From Neodiprion pinetum (taxonomy: Eukaryota > Arthropoda > Insecta > Hymenoptera > Diprionidae), in assembly GCF_021155775.2 (NCBI RefSeq), contig NC_060237.1, positions 4,590,501 through 4,654,500 on the forward strand: a stretch of DNA of 64,000 bases, written 5' to 3'. The notes under the pieces were generated by a model. That model was given only the letters and a program-made list of their open reading frames with translations, made no database searches and was not told where the DNA came from. The position numbers were made by a program, and so were the translations under genes. Shown here one piece after another: positions 13,474 to 25,236 of the stretch; within the stretch, counting starts at the first letter, position 1, and each line of letters starts with the position of its first letter.

Positions 13474-13487
13474 AAAAAAAAAAAAAA
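13474..13487. repeat. Poly-A tract (A14)
   Basis: Fourteen consecutive A. It has no target-site duplication or upstream retroposon-like sequence that I can recognise, so it is not called a retroposon tail. Confidence 0.8.
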
Positions 13488-13637
13488 TGCAACAACCGTA
13501 TTTACAAAACCTGTTATTCACAGATCCTGAAAACCGTTTTCGATGGGAACAGTTTCTTCACGATCTATAACATACTTGAATTCTGCGATTTGATTCTACA
13601 ATTGACTGAGATTGAATCCGATAGATTATTGTGGCCA

Positions 13638-13653
13638 TTTTTTTTTTTTTTTT
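13638..13653. repeat. Poly-T tract (T16)
   Basis: Sixteen consecutive T, followed by ACCC. It stands alone, with no acceptor AG close downstream. Confidence 0.8.
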
Positions 13654-14700
13654 ACCCAAGTTGATACCCGCCAGTCGAAGATATTCCAGATTCCGAGGGT
13701 AGAATCGTTGTGTGCGAATGATGCAAGGGTAGTATCAGTGTACGGGATTATTTTAATTACTGCACCGCCGTGTCGTTCCCGAGGGTGAAAGCTACAGTAC
13801 GTAGAGCGTACCGTATACGTATGTATAGATATATTTCTCCCTGTTACATATCAGAGAGTCCGAGTTCACTCGGAAGGGGTGTTTGTACAATGCCAAGTAT
13901 ATCGTTGGAGCATCTAGATTGCCCATTAAAACCTGCTGAATGGAGTAATCTTTGCTTTCTACCATTTCACATAAAACGGACATCCAAAAGTCCCCCACCG
14001 CTCGAGGATAATACCGGACCCTCCGACGACCCCAACTCACGCGGTATTTTTCCAAGCAAGGGTTGTTTTCAATTTCACCAGATTGCGCACGACTGATACG
14101 TAGGTATGTCCAGCCGTCCGGTGCGTACGTTTATTTAATTCGGTATAAAGAGTCGAGCGCGCAGAAATATGAAAAGCAAAGAACGCGACTGAGTCCACCG
14201 TTCCCTGATTATAAAAACAAAGTTAACGGTGTTCTCTTCAGACTGTATAATAATTTTCACCGTTTTAGTACGAGGATTTGAGTAAGAGTGAAAAAGAGTA
14301 ACCTAGGAATACGTCTTTGCTTTGTCTCGAGAAAGATTCTCCCTGTTTATCATTATTATACTTGAATATTTTCAAAGTAGGGGAACGCAGCGATACTTAT
14401 TAATATTCATACGCATAATTGCAGAGAGACCGTACAAGTCGGGTATGAAAATAACGTTAAATAACGAACGGCGACTCGGGATCTTTGAGGTTTTATCCAT
14501 AGCTTATCGATACTCCTGATTAAATAACTCTGGGCTTGTATATATTATGCGGAGGATAGAGACGACGGAAGAGAGGGATAGAAGCGCATCCTATTAGTGT
14601 ATTCATGAGATTTTCCACTCCCGTTGTCGTCCCCTACCGGCCCGTGTTAAAACTGCCCTGATATCATCCCGGGATCCCGGCACCCCCGCGAGTTAAACAA

Positions 14701-14800
14701 TACTGTAATTAGTTATTTAATAAGAATAGCACTGATTAAATATGCAATAAGTGCGGAGGCGAATCAGCCGTGAAATTGGCCAATTGTTTCGACAAGTCCG
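14701..14800. promoter_or_regulatory. Candidate enhancer: cluster of homeodomain-like words
   Basis: Within 100 bp are GTAATTAG, TTATTTAATAA, TGATTAAAT, ATGCAATAA and TTGGCCAATTG. Homeodomain proteins bind TAATTA-type cores and POU proteins bind ATGCAAAT-type cores. Clusters of these in a long intron of a neural gene are plausible enhancers, but AT-rich sequence also makes them by chance. Confidence 0.22.
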
Positions 14801-15928
14801 CGGAGTAGCTTTTAAAACTCGTTATCATCCACTTGCATATAGACAACGTCGTTAAAATTGGCACCAGCCGCAGCTGCTGTAGGAAAAATACTTGAGCCTA
14901 CAAGCTGACTCAGTGCGCAGGCGTCAAGCGCATGCTGTGCGGAAAATTCACCCCGCGAAAAAAGTCATCTCACGTAGAATTAACGATAAGCTGTTTCTAT
15001 GTTATTAACCAGGGATTCATGCCTCAGTTTTAACTCATAAGTATTGATAATAACCGCAATTCGAAGTTCCGATTAAATCATTGGATCTCAACGTCGTCTC
15101 AAAGACTTTTCGGACGCATTGATAGAGCAGGAACGTTATGAATAAATGGTAGAATAAGAACGTGAACTGCGGTAACTTCGACCAAAACCTTTGAAGAAAA
15201 AAAGCAGTCAAATACGAAGTGTCATTAGAGTTTCACCCCTTCTTCTTGTCAAGATCAATCGACTCGGGCCTCCCGTCTTCCAGCCCTCCACCCCGTGGCT
15301 TTTAACTCGCAAAACTACCATCAGGCCAGGTGGCAGTAATCGAGCGTATTATTCGGGAAAAACAGTTGTTTTCATTTTATTCCTCGTGCACCGAGTCTGA
15401 ACGAAATTATAGACTGGCAACCCTATCGCGGTGGTATAACCGAGTTTATTATATATGTATATTACCGAAAGGCACACGTTGCAATTGAAAGGGAAAGTAA
15501 GCCTATTATACAAGTATAAGCTGAATCAAGAGAAGCGTTTTGCGCGGTTTTCCTTCGCACAAGATTATCCTTCAAAACGAAATTTGAAAATATCAAATGA
15601 AACCGTGGATCAGTGCGTACTTACCGATCCGGTATTTTTTTACGGTGAGATCGACGTTCTAAGGATGAGCAGAACATATTCGTCCGTAAATTCTTCAACG
15701 TGACAAATTACGACGAGGGTGTTTCGCGGTGGAAGCGCTCCCAGCGGATAGTGAACGAATATTCCATATTACAGTAACGCGGAAGACGTTCCATCTTAGC
15801 AGATCTCCTCGAAGGATCTGAAATTATAAGAAAGAATGATTAATAAAATCTGCATACATCGCTCCCCGAACGTAGAGGAGATTCCAAGATTATGGGCAGA
15901 GGACGCGGGAGAAAACAGTCGTCTTCGT

Positions 15929-15929
<1 letters not shown>

Positions 15930-15972
<43 letters not shown>
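15930..15972 (+). repeat. (CT)21 microsatellite
   Basis: About 21 CT units, continuing as an impure CT/CACT tract to about 15992. A GA-strand open frame here translates to alternating Arg-Glu and is a repeat artefact. Confidence 0.95.
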
Positions 15973-15976
<4 letters not shown>

Positions 15977-15992
15977 ACTCTCTCTATCTCTC

Positions 15993-18900
15993 ATCGTCGC
16001 CCTAGGAGTTCGTAGGCTCGGCACCGCGGCACCGCCTAGAGGCTGGTTATACAGCAAGCGGAGCGAGCTCGTAATGAACAATTAATATGCAAACAGTGAT
16101 TACTTAATTCCAAGTTAGGCAGCAGATTCTAATAGCCTATTTACAAAGCGGGAGTCGGGTTTCTCTTTTTTCTAAGTAATTCGTATAATAAGAACAAGAC
16201 GAGAGAGAGACGTGCGTGTTTCGCCCGCTCGTTATGCCGGAGCTTTTTTGCGCATACCCGCGCAGCGGATAACTTGGCAATGAAACTCTTTGGTCCGTGT
16301 GAACAATAACTTCTCATTGGCGGAGTTTATTGGCATGAAATTCGAAGGATACCAGCCACACGGCTCGCGAGGCGCGGAAAGATCCCTCGTCAAAAGCTCC
16401 TCCCCGACCGAACCGGAGTGTGGAATTTTTTACGGGCGTACGATCGTATAAACCCCGTGCAGTTTGCGGCAATTCATGCCCATAAAAAAATGATTATTGC
16501 ACGGTGTTTCCGGTGGCGCAGTGTAAGTATCGCGCCTGGATGTTTTCCAAGATTTCAGCGCGAGTTTCACGGGCGTAGAATCGCGATAACAATCTGCCGT
16601 TTGACTTCCTTCCCCCTGACCCTTTCGTTCATTTTACCGATCAGGATTGGCTTACATATACTCGATTGAATACAATCGGGCAGTCCGCAGTCTAATACAC
16701 CAATCCCGAAGCAATCTACTGGATAATTGGAAGGAAGAAGTTTTTGTCGTTGGCAAATATTCGAAAACCTCGTACCAAAGACAATTCTCCACTCTCGACC
16801 CCAACGATTATCGCAAATTGGATTTATTTTATTCATTTATTTATTTTTTCTCTCTTTATGGAGGTAGTTTCGCTATCTTGACCGATCGATCGAGATGATA
16901 TCGCAAGTAGAGATCGTAAACTGCATCGGGCAGATTCGAAGCTTGCGGCGTCCGAGAACGAGGAGAGATTCCCAACTAGCGTGCGCCGATGCCTACTGTT
17001 AAACAATGTCGTCGAGCGACCGCGAAACGGTTTCAGCTATCCGATATCAAGAATCAACTTTACGACTGGACTAAAAACCATAAAAGCGCGTTCGGCGGGG
17101 GGCGAAGCACTTGAACAAAAGTCTAAGCTAGTATCCCGATCGCTCCGATTCTTCTCTCCCACTCTCATGATATTCCCAACGAACTTCAGACGAGATGCAG
17201 GAAAATGTTTGGAACGTTGTTTCTGGTTTCTTCTTTCTTCTCCGCGATGCGATCATCCTGGAAGTAACATACACAGGGGACACTAAAGCTGTAGCTGCGT
17301 AAAATCGGGGGCCTCAACTGCAGTACGCTCTACCGCTGCACAGCGATCGTGAAAGTCAGAATATCAGGTATAAATATCGTCAGCCCCGTTTTACGAGAAA
17401 CTCCTCCAGAAATAACTTCACGAATTCGCTATCGGCTGCAGTATGCAGGTTTACACAATCTTCGAAAGACGCGTAAATAGTTGGCTCGACTTACGACGGA
17501 GTCGTTTTTTTTCCAACGCAGTGAAACGGAGATCTTCGCATATTGGCATCATGCTCCTAGAAAGAGTTTGTATTGTCCGAGTCCGACTAGCTCGGATCAA
17601 TTATGCTATCCAACTCTTTACTCGTTTCCTCGAGGATACGCCATTTAACCCGAATCAGCCGCGATCTTATCACTGAAAATGCGGCAGTCAATTTGGCGAA
17701 ACACTTAGTAATTTCGACGATTCAGGTCGCGAAAGTGAATTAACAGTTGTAGAAAATTCACTCAAAGTTTAAGCAGCTACTAGGTACATGTATACGTCGT
17801 CAAACTATTAGCCCGGAGTTCTGAGTCACCTTTATAATTATTAACCGTCAAGTAACACGCAGAAAACCCTTCGCCGCGCCGTGAAAATAATCGTAGATCT
17901 GATGCAGTGCCGACTTGAACTAAAGTCGAAATAATTGCACGACGCGTAACTCTCGGTCCGGACGTAAATTGAACTAGATAAACAAAGCGATTTTCTAGAT
18001 GGACGGAAAGCCAACTCTTCCGACCGTACAGCGTGTCTACGATGGGATTCGTACGCCCGGCAAATATTGCTACACGTATCATCCGATACCCGCGCTTAGA
18101 ACGGACTGCCGCGACTCTTTATACAAATTGCGTAATTTATATTCGAGAAAGGGGATGCGGCGTAGGACCGGCAGCCGAGGGGTAAGGAATGCCCATCTCG
18201 CGCTATCCGATTCTATCTCTGGTAGAACGTATCGCGTTCGTCCGTTACGAATGCACCGCATTTTTTCCGCTTTTCCGACTGTGGTAAGATATGAACGAAA
18301 TATGTACGGATGGATTCTTTTGTTCCACGTATTTTCCGCCTCTACTCTACCCCCCGCATCCCTTCTCCCTTTATTCTTTATCATGCTTACCTTGTTTCTC
18401 TGTTCTGATTTTCCCGCACCCCGACCGTATGCAATATTTCATTATTCAGGATCTAGAAAAAAGTACCGCCGGCCCGCAGAGCGATCGCAGACCTTTAATA
18501 CAGCGAAGGGAACCCTTCGTCTTCTTCTCTCAACTGTTCCCCGGAAATTGCGTGAGGGACGTAAACTTTTCCAGTTCAGTTTCTGGCCGGCAGCAGGTCG
18601 CAGCTCTTATTACGGTCGTTAATTAGGCATCGCTAAGGGATACGGAACACGTGACCGACTTTGGCAAGGTTTATTAATCGCCGAGTAAACCGAGCCCCGA
18701 ATCGTAGCCAAATCTGTCGCACAGTAAGTGCGATATTATGACTAGGTAATATACACAGCGTAACGGGTAGAAAATCGCGGGACAAAGTGTTGAATAATTC
18801 TGATAACATAATCAATTTTTTGATCGTATATAAATTGGGTGAAAAAAAAAAAATTTAAAACAAGTTCGAAAGATTGAGGCTGATTTTCCGCCCACCCCGA

Positions 18901-19308
18901 CCTCCCCTACATCTCCGAGTATGGAAATTATTCGGTGAGGATGAGAGGGGTTGGGTCTTGGGGATCGTGCAGTGCAGGGGTTAATACGTGGCGCGAAGTC
19001 GGGAGAGGAAGGAAAGGGAAGGGAAGGGTTGGAAAACGATCCCTGTGTAGCCGCGCTAGCCGAGAGCTGTCCTCGACAAGCCGTACACCCCGAATATTAA
19101 ATCCAAAGCGTTGATATTACACGCCGTATAAAACCGCGCGCCGGGTTCTCCGCCTGCCGGATTTGATCACGCCGGCAAATCCCCTTGTCCATCTTTCACC
19201 CTGCCCCCGTTATCTGATAACCGACCTTGGATCGCGTTACCTCTCCGTCGAGGTTTCCACCCAGGTAGGGTGAGTGAGTGTATTTTAATACAGAAATATG
19301 GAGGTTCC
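15993..19308. other. Noncoding stretch, no gene seen
   Basis: Mixed sequence holding one of the window's longest open frames (207 codons, 17999-18622). Its translation is Arg/Ser/Leu-rich with no domain, and it overlaps an equally open frame on the other strand, as expected of chance in CpG-rich DNA. An AAGGG-rich purine strip lies at 19006-19027. No splice-bounded protein-like segment was found. Confidence 0.5.
16076..16125. promoter_or_regulatory. Candidate enhancer: POU/homeodomain-like sites
   Basis: CAATTAAT, ATGCAAA, GTGATTA and TTAATTC occur within about 45 bp. ATGCAAA is a seven-base match to the POU octamer ATGCAAAT. Spacing is tight, but there is no conservation evidence available here. 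Confidence 0.22.
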
Positions 19309-19332
19309 GTGTGTGTGTGTGTGTGTGTGTGT
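19309..19332 (+). repeat. (GT)12 microsatellite
   Basis: Twelve perfect GT units in unique flanking sequence. It ends about 100 bp before the MITE-like element at 19431. Confidence 0.95.
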
Positions 19333-19430
19333 AACGTAGCATGACGTCAGCTCGTTTACAGATTCATCGGGCGTTTCTTCGTTGCGCGATCGCGAAAGAT
19401 ATTGAGTTTCTTTATTCACAAACGTAATTG

Positions 19431-19857
19431 CACTGAGAGAAATTTTTATTTCCAATTACCGCTCAGTCCTTAACTATTTTCATTTTTTACCACAGTCGAA
19501 AAATATAGTTCTAGGTAGAAAATGAAAATTAGTTTTCTAGCTGTCACTGGAAAGTCTAGTATCCGTTACTATTCTTTCTCATTACGATCACTGTTGCTAT
19601 ATTTTCTGGTAACTGTTGCGAAATTTTAATGCTTGTGCAACGATAAATTGACGTTACAGCCTTATTTAAGTAAAAAAGTAAAATAAACCGAACAAACTGA
19701 TTTTGCGTTACAATTACCAAAAAAGGATCGACGATAGAGCAAAATGGTTACGCGTACCTCGTTTTTCGTAATCCAATAATATTTAAACAGTTTTTCTAAC
19801 GATACCGGTTTTACTGAATTTTTCTAGTTACTATGAGAAATGAAATTTTTCTCAGTG
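19431..19857. mobile_element. MITE-like nonautonomous DNA transposon
   Basis: The left end reads CACTGAGAGAAATTTTTATT and the right end, reverse-complemented, reads CACTGAGAAAAATTTCATTT. This is an imperfect terminal inverted repeat of about 22 bp enclosing a 427-bp AT-rich core. The core has no open frame long enough for a transposase, so the element would depend on an enzyme encoded elsewhere. Abundant short elements starting with CACTGAG-type termini are, as I recall, common in insect and especially hymenopteran genomes. No clear target-site duplication is visible, so the exact boundaries could be off by a few bases. A chance inverted repeat is the alternative, but the match and the compositional break make that less likely. 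Confidence 0.68.
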
Positions 19858-20211
19858 TGTGTAGACGGATCATCACCCGGTGGAGTTTACGACGCCCGTG
19901 AAAAAGTATTTGATAGGTATAAAACAGATCGACGATATTATTCGTAATTTTTTATCTGGTAGTCGACTGACCGATTGTCGGATATCAATTTCGACGTGTA
20001 TTAATTTTCATGCTCCCGATAATTCGCCCGTCTTTCACGCTGTGGCGAGAGAGAAGAAACGATGAGACGAAAATATAAAAAGTAGGGGGAGAAAATGAAG
20101 GAAAAATTATCCCCATTGTGAAAAATCCACCCCAGTTCGCCTCTCGAGCGAAAGCAAACAACGGAAAGCGGGTATTGGCATCGGTAAGAGAAGAGAGTAA
20201 AAAGAGTGAGT

Positions 20212-20231
20212 GAGAGAGAGAGAGAGAGAGA
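20212..20231 (+). repeat. (GA)n microsatellite
   Basis: About ten GA units within the purine-rich block. Confidence 0.85.
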
Positions 20232-20878
20232 AAGATCGGGGTTAAAGTTGTGGGGAATCTGGTCTCTGTTCCACCACGATTTCAGCGCGGGGCTTCGACT
20301 CACGTCAGCCAGCGTGGCAGGTGCATTGTTACAATAATCCATTGACAACCGGGCGGAGATATATCCGATTTATAAAACGGCAAATCGAATCAAGGCGAGA
20401 ACAAAGAGCAGCAAAACAAGAAAGACAACAAAAAAATCCGTTGAACAACCGAAAAAGAAGAGAAGCACGAAATGAATAAACAAGAAAAAAAAACAAAAAA
20501 GAAAACGAAAAAAGCTGCAAACAATGTCATCAATCACTTCCCGTCCGTCATTCTCCTGCAGCTTGCGAGCGGAGGTGAAACAGAACCAATGAAAAATGAC
20601 GCGGAGGCAATTATGACGGGGCGAGACGCGAAGGTGGAAAACGGGAGAGCGAGAGAGAAGGCAACGGGATGAGAGGAGTGGAGGAAGGGTGGATCCGCGC
20701 GGCAAATAGCCCGTCGTGGGGTAAAATCTGCGTATTCAACGCGATTTAGATTGCATAGTAATTGAAAACCCATGTTCTTGATGCATGGTGTTCGCGGCAC
20801 TTTGGTAACAGGGCGGATGGCGAGAGAGAGAAAGAGAGATGGAAAGGGGAAAACAGAGAAAGATGGAGACACCGAGAA

Positions 20879-20900
20879 AGAGAGAGAGAGAGAGAGAGAG
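20879..20900 (+). repeat. (AG)11 microsatellite
   Basis: Eleven AG units at the end of a longer GA-rich strip that starts near 20821. Confidence 0.9.
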
Positions 20901-21023
20901 GGATATTGGCCGAGCGGTTGAACCAGCGGAGCTCTCCTCGTCTCTGCCACAGCGCAAAATATTTCGGGATTGTCTCGTATTAAAACTCGAATCAGGTTTA
21001 ATTGATCAGGAGTTCCTCACTCA

Positions 21024-21037
21024 CCCCCCCCCCCCCC
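21024..21037. repeat. Poly-C tract (C14)
   Basis: Fourteen consecutive C; the complementary strand is G14. The length is uncertain, as with any such homopolymer. Confidence 0.8.
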
Positions 21038-24000
21038 TGGCTCCCGCTCTCCGACGCATTCAGCTTTCCGAGGCGACCCGATCTCAAAGGATCGCGGAAT
21101 TACAGAGCGTTCATTGTGCGACGAGGGCAAGCCGTGCACAGAGGGAGCATACAGATTCGATAAAACAGTCCGGGGACCGATGGAAATTGTATATTGACCG
21201 TCGGTGATTGATGCTTTTCTCCGGAAGTCAAAGAGCGCTCGATCTGTTTCCGGGGGAGAGACTCGTTTGCTCTGCACTCGGCGGTCCGCCCGCACCTGAC
21301 CCCCGGCCATTCGCGTTCGCCACTCTGGCATCCCATCAGCCACCTCATCTCTGCCAGTTGCATCGATGAACATGTTTACTCATTACTCTGCAGAGCAGGA
21401 ACGAAATCCATTTACTCCGCACATCGTGTTGCAAACGCGGTATAATCGTCGTTCGTTCTAACGATTCAACCCCGTAACGTCGGGTTTACCAACTTTTACA
21501 CTTCGCGCCGCGACGCGTCGAGCTGCACAGACAGCTATACGCTTATAAAGCCCGGTGCAAACTTACCAGTGAATTACTATTTGTTCGGAGGTAGAAATCT
21601 GCAGCCGGCTCGATTATCCGCCGTGTCGACCGGTTAATTTTATTCTCGAACAAAACCTTCTTCAAACAGCTCTTTGCCTCTTGCAAATCCCGCGTACAGT
21701 AATTATGCATCGCTGTTTCTAGCTTCTACTTCTTCTCGTTCTATCCACTCCCTCACCGACTCGATCCCAGGCCGCTAAATCGCGGCATCGCAAATGTTAA
21801 TTACCTAATTAATAAGGATAAGTACAAATGCGTCTACACCGCAGGGGTCGAGCCCCGATGCACGGGATGTAGCTAGTTGGCGACGATAATCACTACAGCT
21901 GGCTTAAGCTTGGTAGTAATGCAGAAATGTGCGCATCATGCCTGCGGTGCATCCGATGCAGTTTGTACCTGGAGCTTGCTGGCCAACTTGTACTCGTGGA
22001 AGGGACGAGAGAGTCGTCCCGCAAAAGCAGGTCCGTTATCACCTGGATATTTCATAGCGACTTCGATTGAACTCGGGTGAGAACAACTCGAGGGGTGAGA
22101 ATTTTGATGGCGTTGAATACATTAAGCTTTTGTCAAGAACACCGAGAGCGGCTCTTATTTATTGAATCACGGTTTACCGTTAAGGAAGATTTACCCTCGG
22201 TGTAAAGAAGAAACCGTTCGTTCTTCTCTTTTCACTCGAATGAACTGCAACAGGCCCTATCGGGTTTGTAAAATCACATTCTCAGCTGTAATAATTAACG
22301 TTGTCTCCCGATCCGTGCCAATTTACGTCATCAAAAGGAAAATGCCAGGCTTACCGGCTCCACCACTGCCACCGTGTTGAATACGGCAGGAATTTCAACT
22401 TTACGAAGAGAGAGCGAGAGAGCGATAAAGAGCGGAAAACCGGAGCACGGGGTGGAGAAGGTAGGAAGGAAGAAGAGGGCGGGGGGCGGCGGAGACGGCC
22501 GAGCGGTGGTTGAGAAAGGTTCGGAAATTGCGAATTGTTCCTCCATCTCCAGCCTGGTTTAATTACTCCTTGATAACGTAGGTGTCTCCTGACTCGAATG
22601 CGGTTAGGTCGCGTTGTTAGCTGCGTACCAGTTTCACGAAGTCAGCGTTAATTGCCCCGGCAGAAGCCCGAGGAGAACCGTCTCCCCCTTCCTTCCTCCT
22701 TCCCTACCCCCTCCACGCCCCTATCGCCTCATTGCCAGGGGTTTTCCCGCCGCCCGTCGTAACTCACGCATAAATACATGAAATTACTTTCCCTTATTTA
22801 GGAGCTCGTTAGGCAGATCTACTGTTATTGCCGACAAACCGAAAGCAACGCCGAGCTTCTATGTACGAGCTAATGCACAGCAGACTCGTACCTCCGATCC
22901 AGCAACAGCAGCCCTTCATCCGCCTGTCTGCTTTTCTGCATACACCGCGAATCCCGACTGCAATTCACCCTCGTTTTATAGATAAAAACAGGATGCAGCA
23001 GCTCACGGAGTGGGAAAAAAAATAGAGAGCAAAACTGGAAGGAAAATACACCCGTCCTTTTCAACTGAGCGAAGCGTAAGATCTCGGCCTCGATGAATCT
23101 TCCCATGTTTGCGTAGGAGACTTGAGCTTGACGCAAAACACTTGTGTACACAACCGCGAGTAACACGGAGGAAGTGGACAGAGAGGCCGTTGACGATGCA
23201 GCCGCCATCCAACCTCCTCCTCTCGTCTCCTCCAAGCATTCGCCAGAAGCCAAGCGAATTTTTCTTTCTCTTTGCTGCAGCCAGATTCGCCGACACATGC
23301 CCAAGACCGTGAGTCGAGGTGCATCTGCCAAGTGTTTGGCCAAGTTGTGTCGCGTTCAAGTTTTTCACATTCTTCTTATTCTCTTCCTCCGTTCTTTTTT
23401 TTCCTATTCACTTTTTCTCATATCATTTATGCACTCTCAGTTCCTCTCCCGCCACTCAGCCACTACCGCTTTATGCTATGCACACATCATTCGTAAGTCA
23501 ATCACGCGAGTTGTTGCGCAGCAGCGGTTAAGTGCAAAACGACGACCGAGTGAGTGGTAGAATAAGGTTGAATAAAAATTGACAGAAATCTGACACCGGA
23601 CTTGAAAAATTGATCAAAAAAATTCGGCGCGACAAACCACACTCTTGATTGGTGAACGGTTTGGAGCAACAAAGTGGCGCCCGCTGCAACTCGGAGATCA
23701 GGGTGAAAATGAAGGTGGTACCCGAGCTGCTGGCACGCGGCTGCGGAACAAGCGACTCCCCTAAATCACTCGGGGCGGCTCGTCGCCGAAGATTTAAAAC
23801 TGGCGCGCCTCGCTAATGACCATTAACGCGCGCACGGGTGTCCCGTCAGGGTGGCCATCGCCACCACGACGCAATGCCTTGACTCGTCGGCAGCCCGCAG
23901 CCTCTCCTCCACGATGCGTCGCGGAGATTTATGCTCCGGATGTGACGTCAGACTAACTCTCACGACTCACCAATTTCACTGGTCAATCCTCGGTCGTCGC

Positions 24001-25209
24001 TTGCAGGCGCCAAGCATCGAGATGCAGGGTGAAAGTGAAGGGGGAGAAGGGTTTATCCGGAGTACGAAACACGATAGTTTTGATTTTACTAACACCAAAA
24101 CTCGTAAGAAGCTCCTATGTTGCTATTTGCTACGAGACCAGCTCGAAATTCGATTGTCTTTGAGGGCCGGAGACAAGGGGGATGCGGAGAAAAAGAGATG
24201 CTCGTATTCCTGCTCCGGGAAAGACGGTGTGTGTCTGTGTACGTACGTGTACGTGTACCTACGACGGGAGAAAATATTCCTTGCGATATAGGAACCGATC
24301 AAATTCCTTGAGGAAATTGTCCGTGATATTACGATGGTCGGGTCCTTGGAAAAGCGCCTGGGCCATAAGCCAGCAGCTAGCCGAGCGCGTTGGTTATTGT
24401 CAATGGAGTTTTGCCCCGAGGCGTCGAGGCGTCCGCTTCGAGCTCTTCGGAGCCCGACGCTGGAAGCTTGGAGAGCGAGTGAGTCTGCGGTGAAATCACA
24501 GAGGCGATTTCCGTCCAAGTATCGCTCCGACGAATACGTGGTATTTGCAAGTAACGTGTGTGTGACACCGAGAAAATCGCGCAATCGTATACCAGTCGCG
24601 AAACCATGATCAATCGAGTGTTGAAAGAGCGAAGAACCAGTCTCGACAAAAGTTTTACGTAGAAAATTACAACGATCTTTGCGTCGCTGATTGTTCTTCT
24701 AATTTAAATCGTATCGAATCTCCATCTGATTTTTTATCCATTCATCGAGTAAATCGTTTTACACCAGGGAGCCAGTCAGGGTTGATGTATCTCTTGCTGA
24801 AGAAAGTAAACCTAGTCACTCGGTTTTTAAAAGGGATTTTCTACCGAGGTGAGTAAGTCTCCACAACAAGTAGAGTGCGTTTGAAACACCGCCCGAGAAG
24901 ATTGACAGTGTATATTTTATGTATGTACGTATAATATCGTTGTGACCCTGGAAGAGTAGAGACGGTATGCAGGAGAGGAGATCGCGCAGAAGTCGTAACG
25001 GAAGTATCTACATTCCCCGGATGGATGAGCTGACGGTATCGTCCCCGTCGTAAAGCGTACCAATAAACAATCGAAAAGATGCCGGTTCCTTTCATTTCTG
25101 ACTTTCCTTGTAAACATAGGAGCAGTTCAGCCGAGGTTTTTACGCTGTTATTTTACGGGCAACCCTTTTCTGCCGCAGCCTGCAGCGTGTGTTCCTCTAG
25201 TATTCCCCA

Positions 25210-25236
25210 TTCTTCTTCTTCTTCTTCTTCTTCTTC
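25210..25236 (+). repeat. (TTC)9 microsatellite
   Basis: Nine TTC units. The serine run in one frame is a translation of the repeat and does not indicate a protein. Confidence 0.9.

Larger units (their letters stand above)
12522..15929. other. Noncoding stretch, no gene seen
   Basis: Starts with a CTCCT-rich pyrimidine stretch (12600-12660). Poly-A (13474-13487) and poly-T (13638-13653) tracts lie within about 180 bp of each other. The part 14700-14800 is AT-rich with clustered homeodomain-like words and is listed separately. Open frames are chance-like. Confidence 0.5.
20040..20910 (+). other. Purine-skewed block with GA repeats
   Basis: The + strand is dominated by A and G over several sub-blocks (20044-20115, 20180-20240, 20395-20515, 20600-20690, 20820-20900). 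The block includes GA microsatellites at 20212-20231 and 20879-20900. Lys/Arg/Glu-rich translations on + and Ser/Leu/Phe-rich ones on - are products of this skew and are not genes. Such tracts can form triplex (H-DNA) structures. Confidence 0.7.

Noticed and set aside
13474..13653. A14 and T16 tracts as ends of a retroposon
   Set aside because: No reverse transcriptase remnant, RNA polymerase III boxes or target-site duplication between or around them.
15796..15978. Arg-Glu repeat 'protein' on - and similar ones at 20736-20957 and 60778-60987
   Set aside because: They are translations of CT/GA microsatellites.
17999..18622. 207-codon open frame on +, the longest in the window
   Set aside because: The translation is Arg/Ser/Leu-rich without any domain, signal or conserved motif. 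It overlaps a 101-codon frame on the other strand and lies in stop-poor CpG-rich sequence.
23709..23813. 34-codon frame starting MKVVPELLARG with an A at -3
   Set aside because: Too short to distinguish from chance, with no signal peptide, homologue I recall, or transcript evidence.
24843..24855. GAG|GTGAGTAAGT donor-like sequence as a ratchet point
   Set aside because: The donor half is excellent but the preceding TTTTCTACCGAG is a poor acceptor because the base before AG is G.
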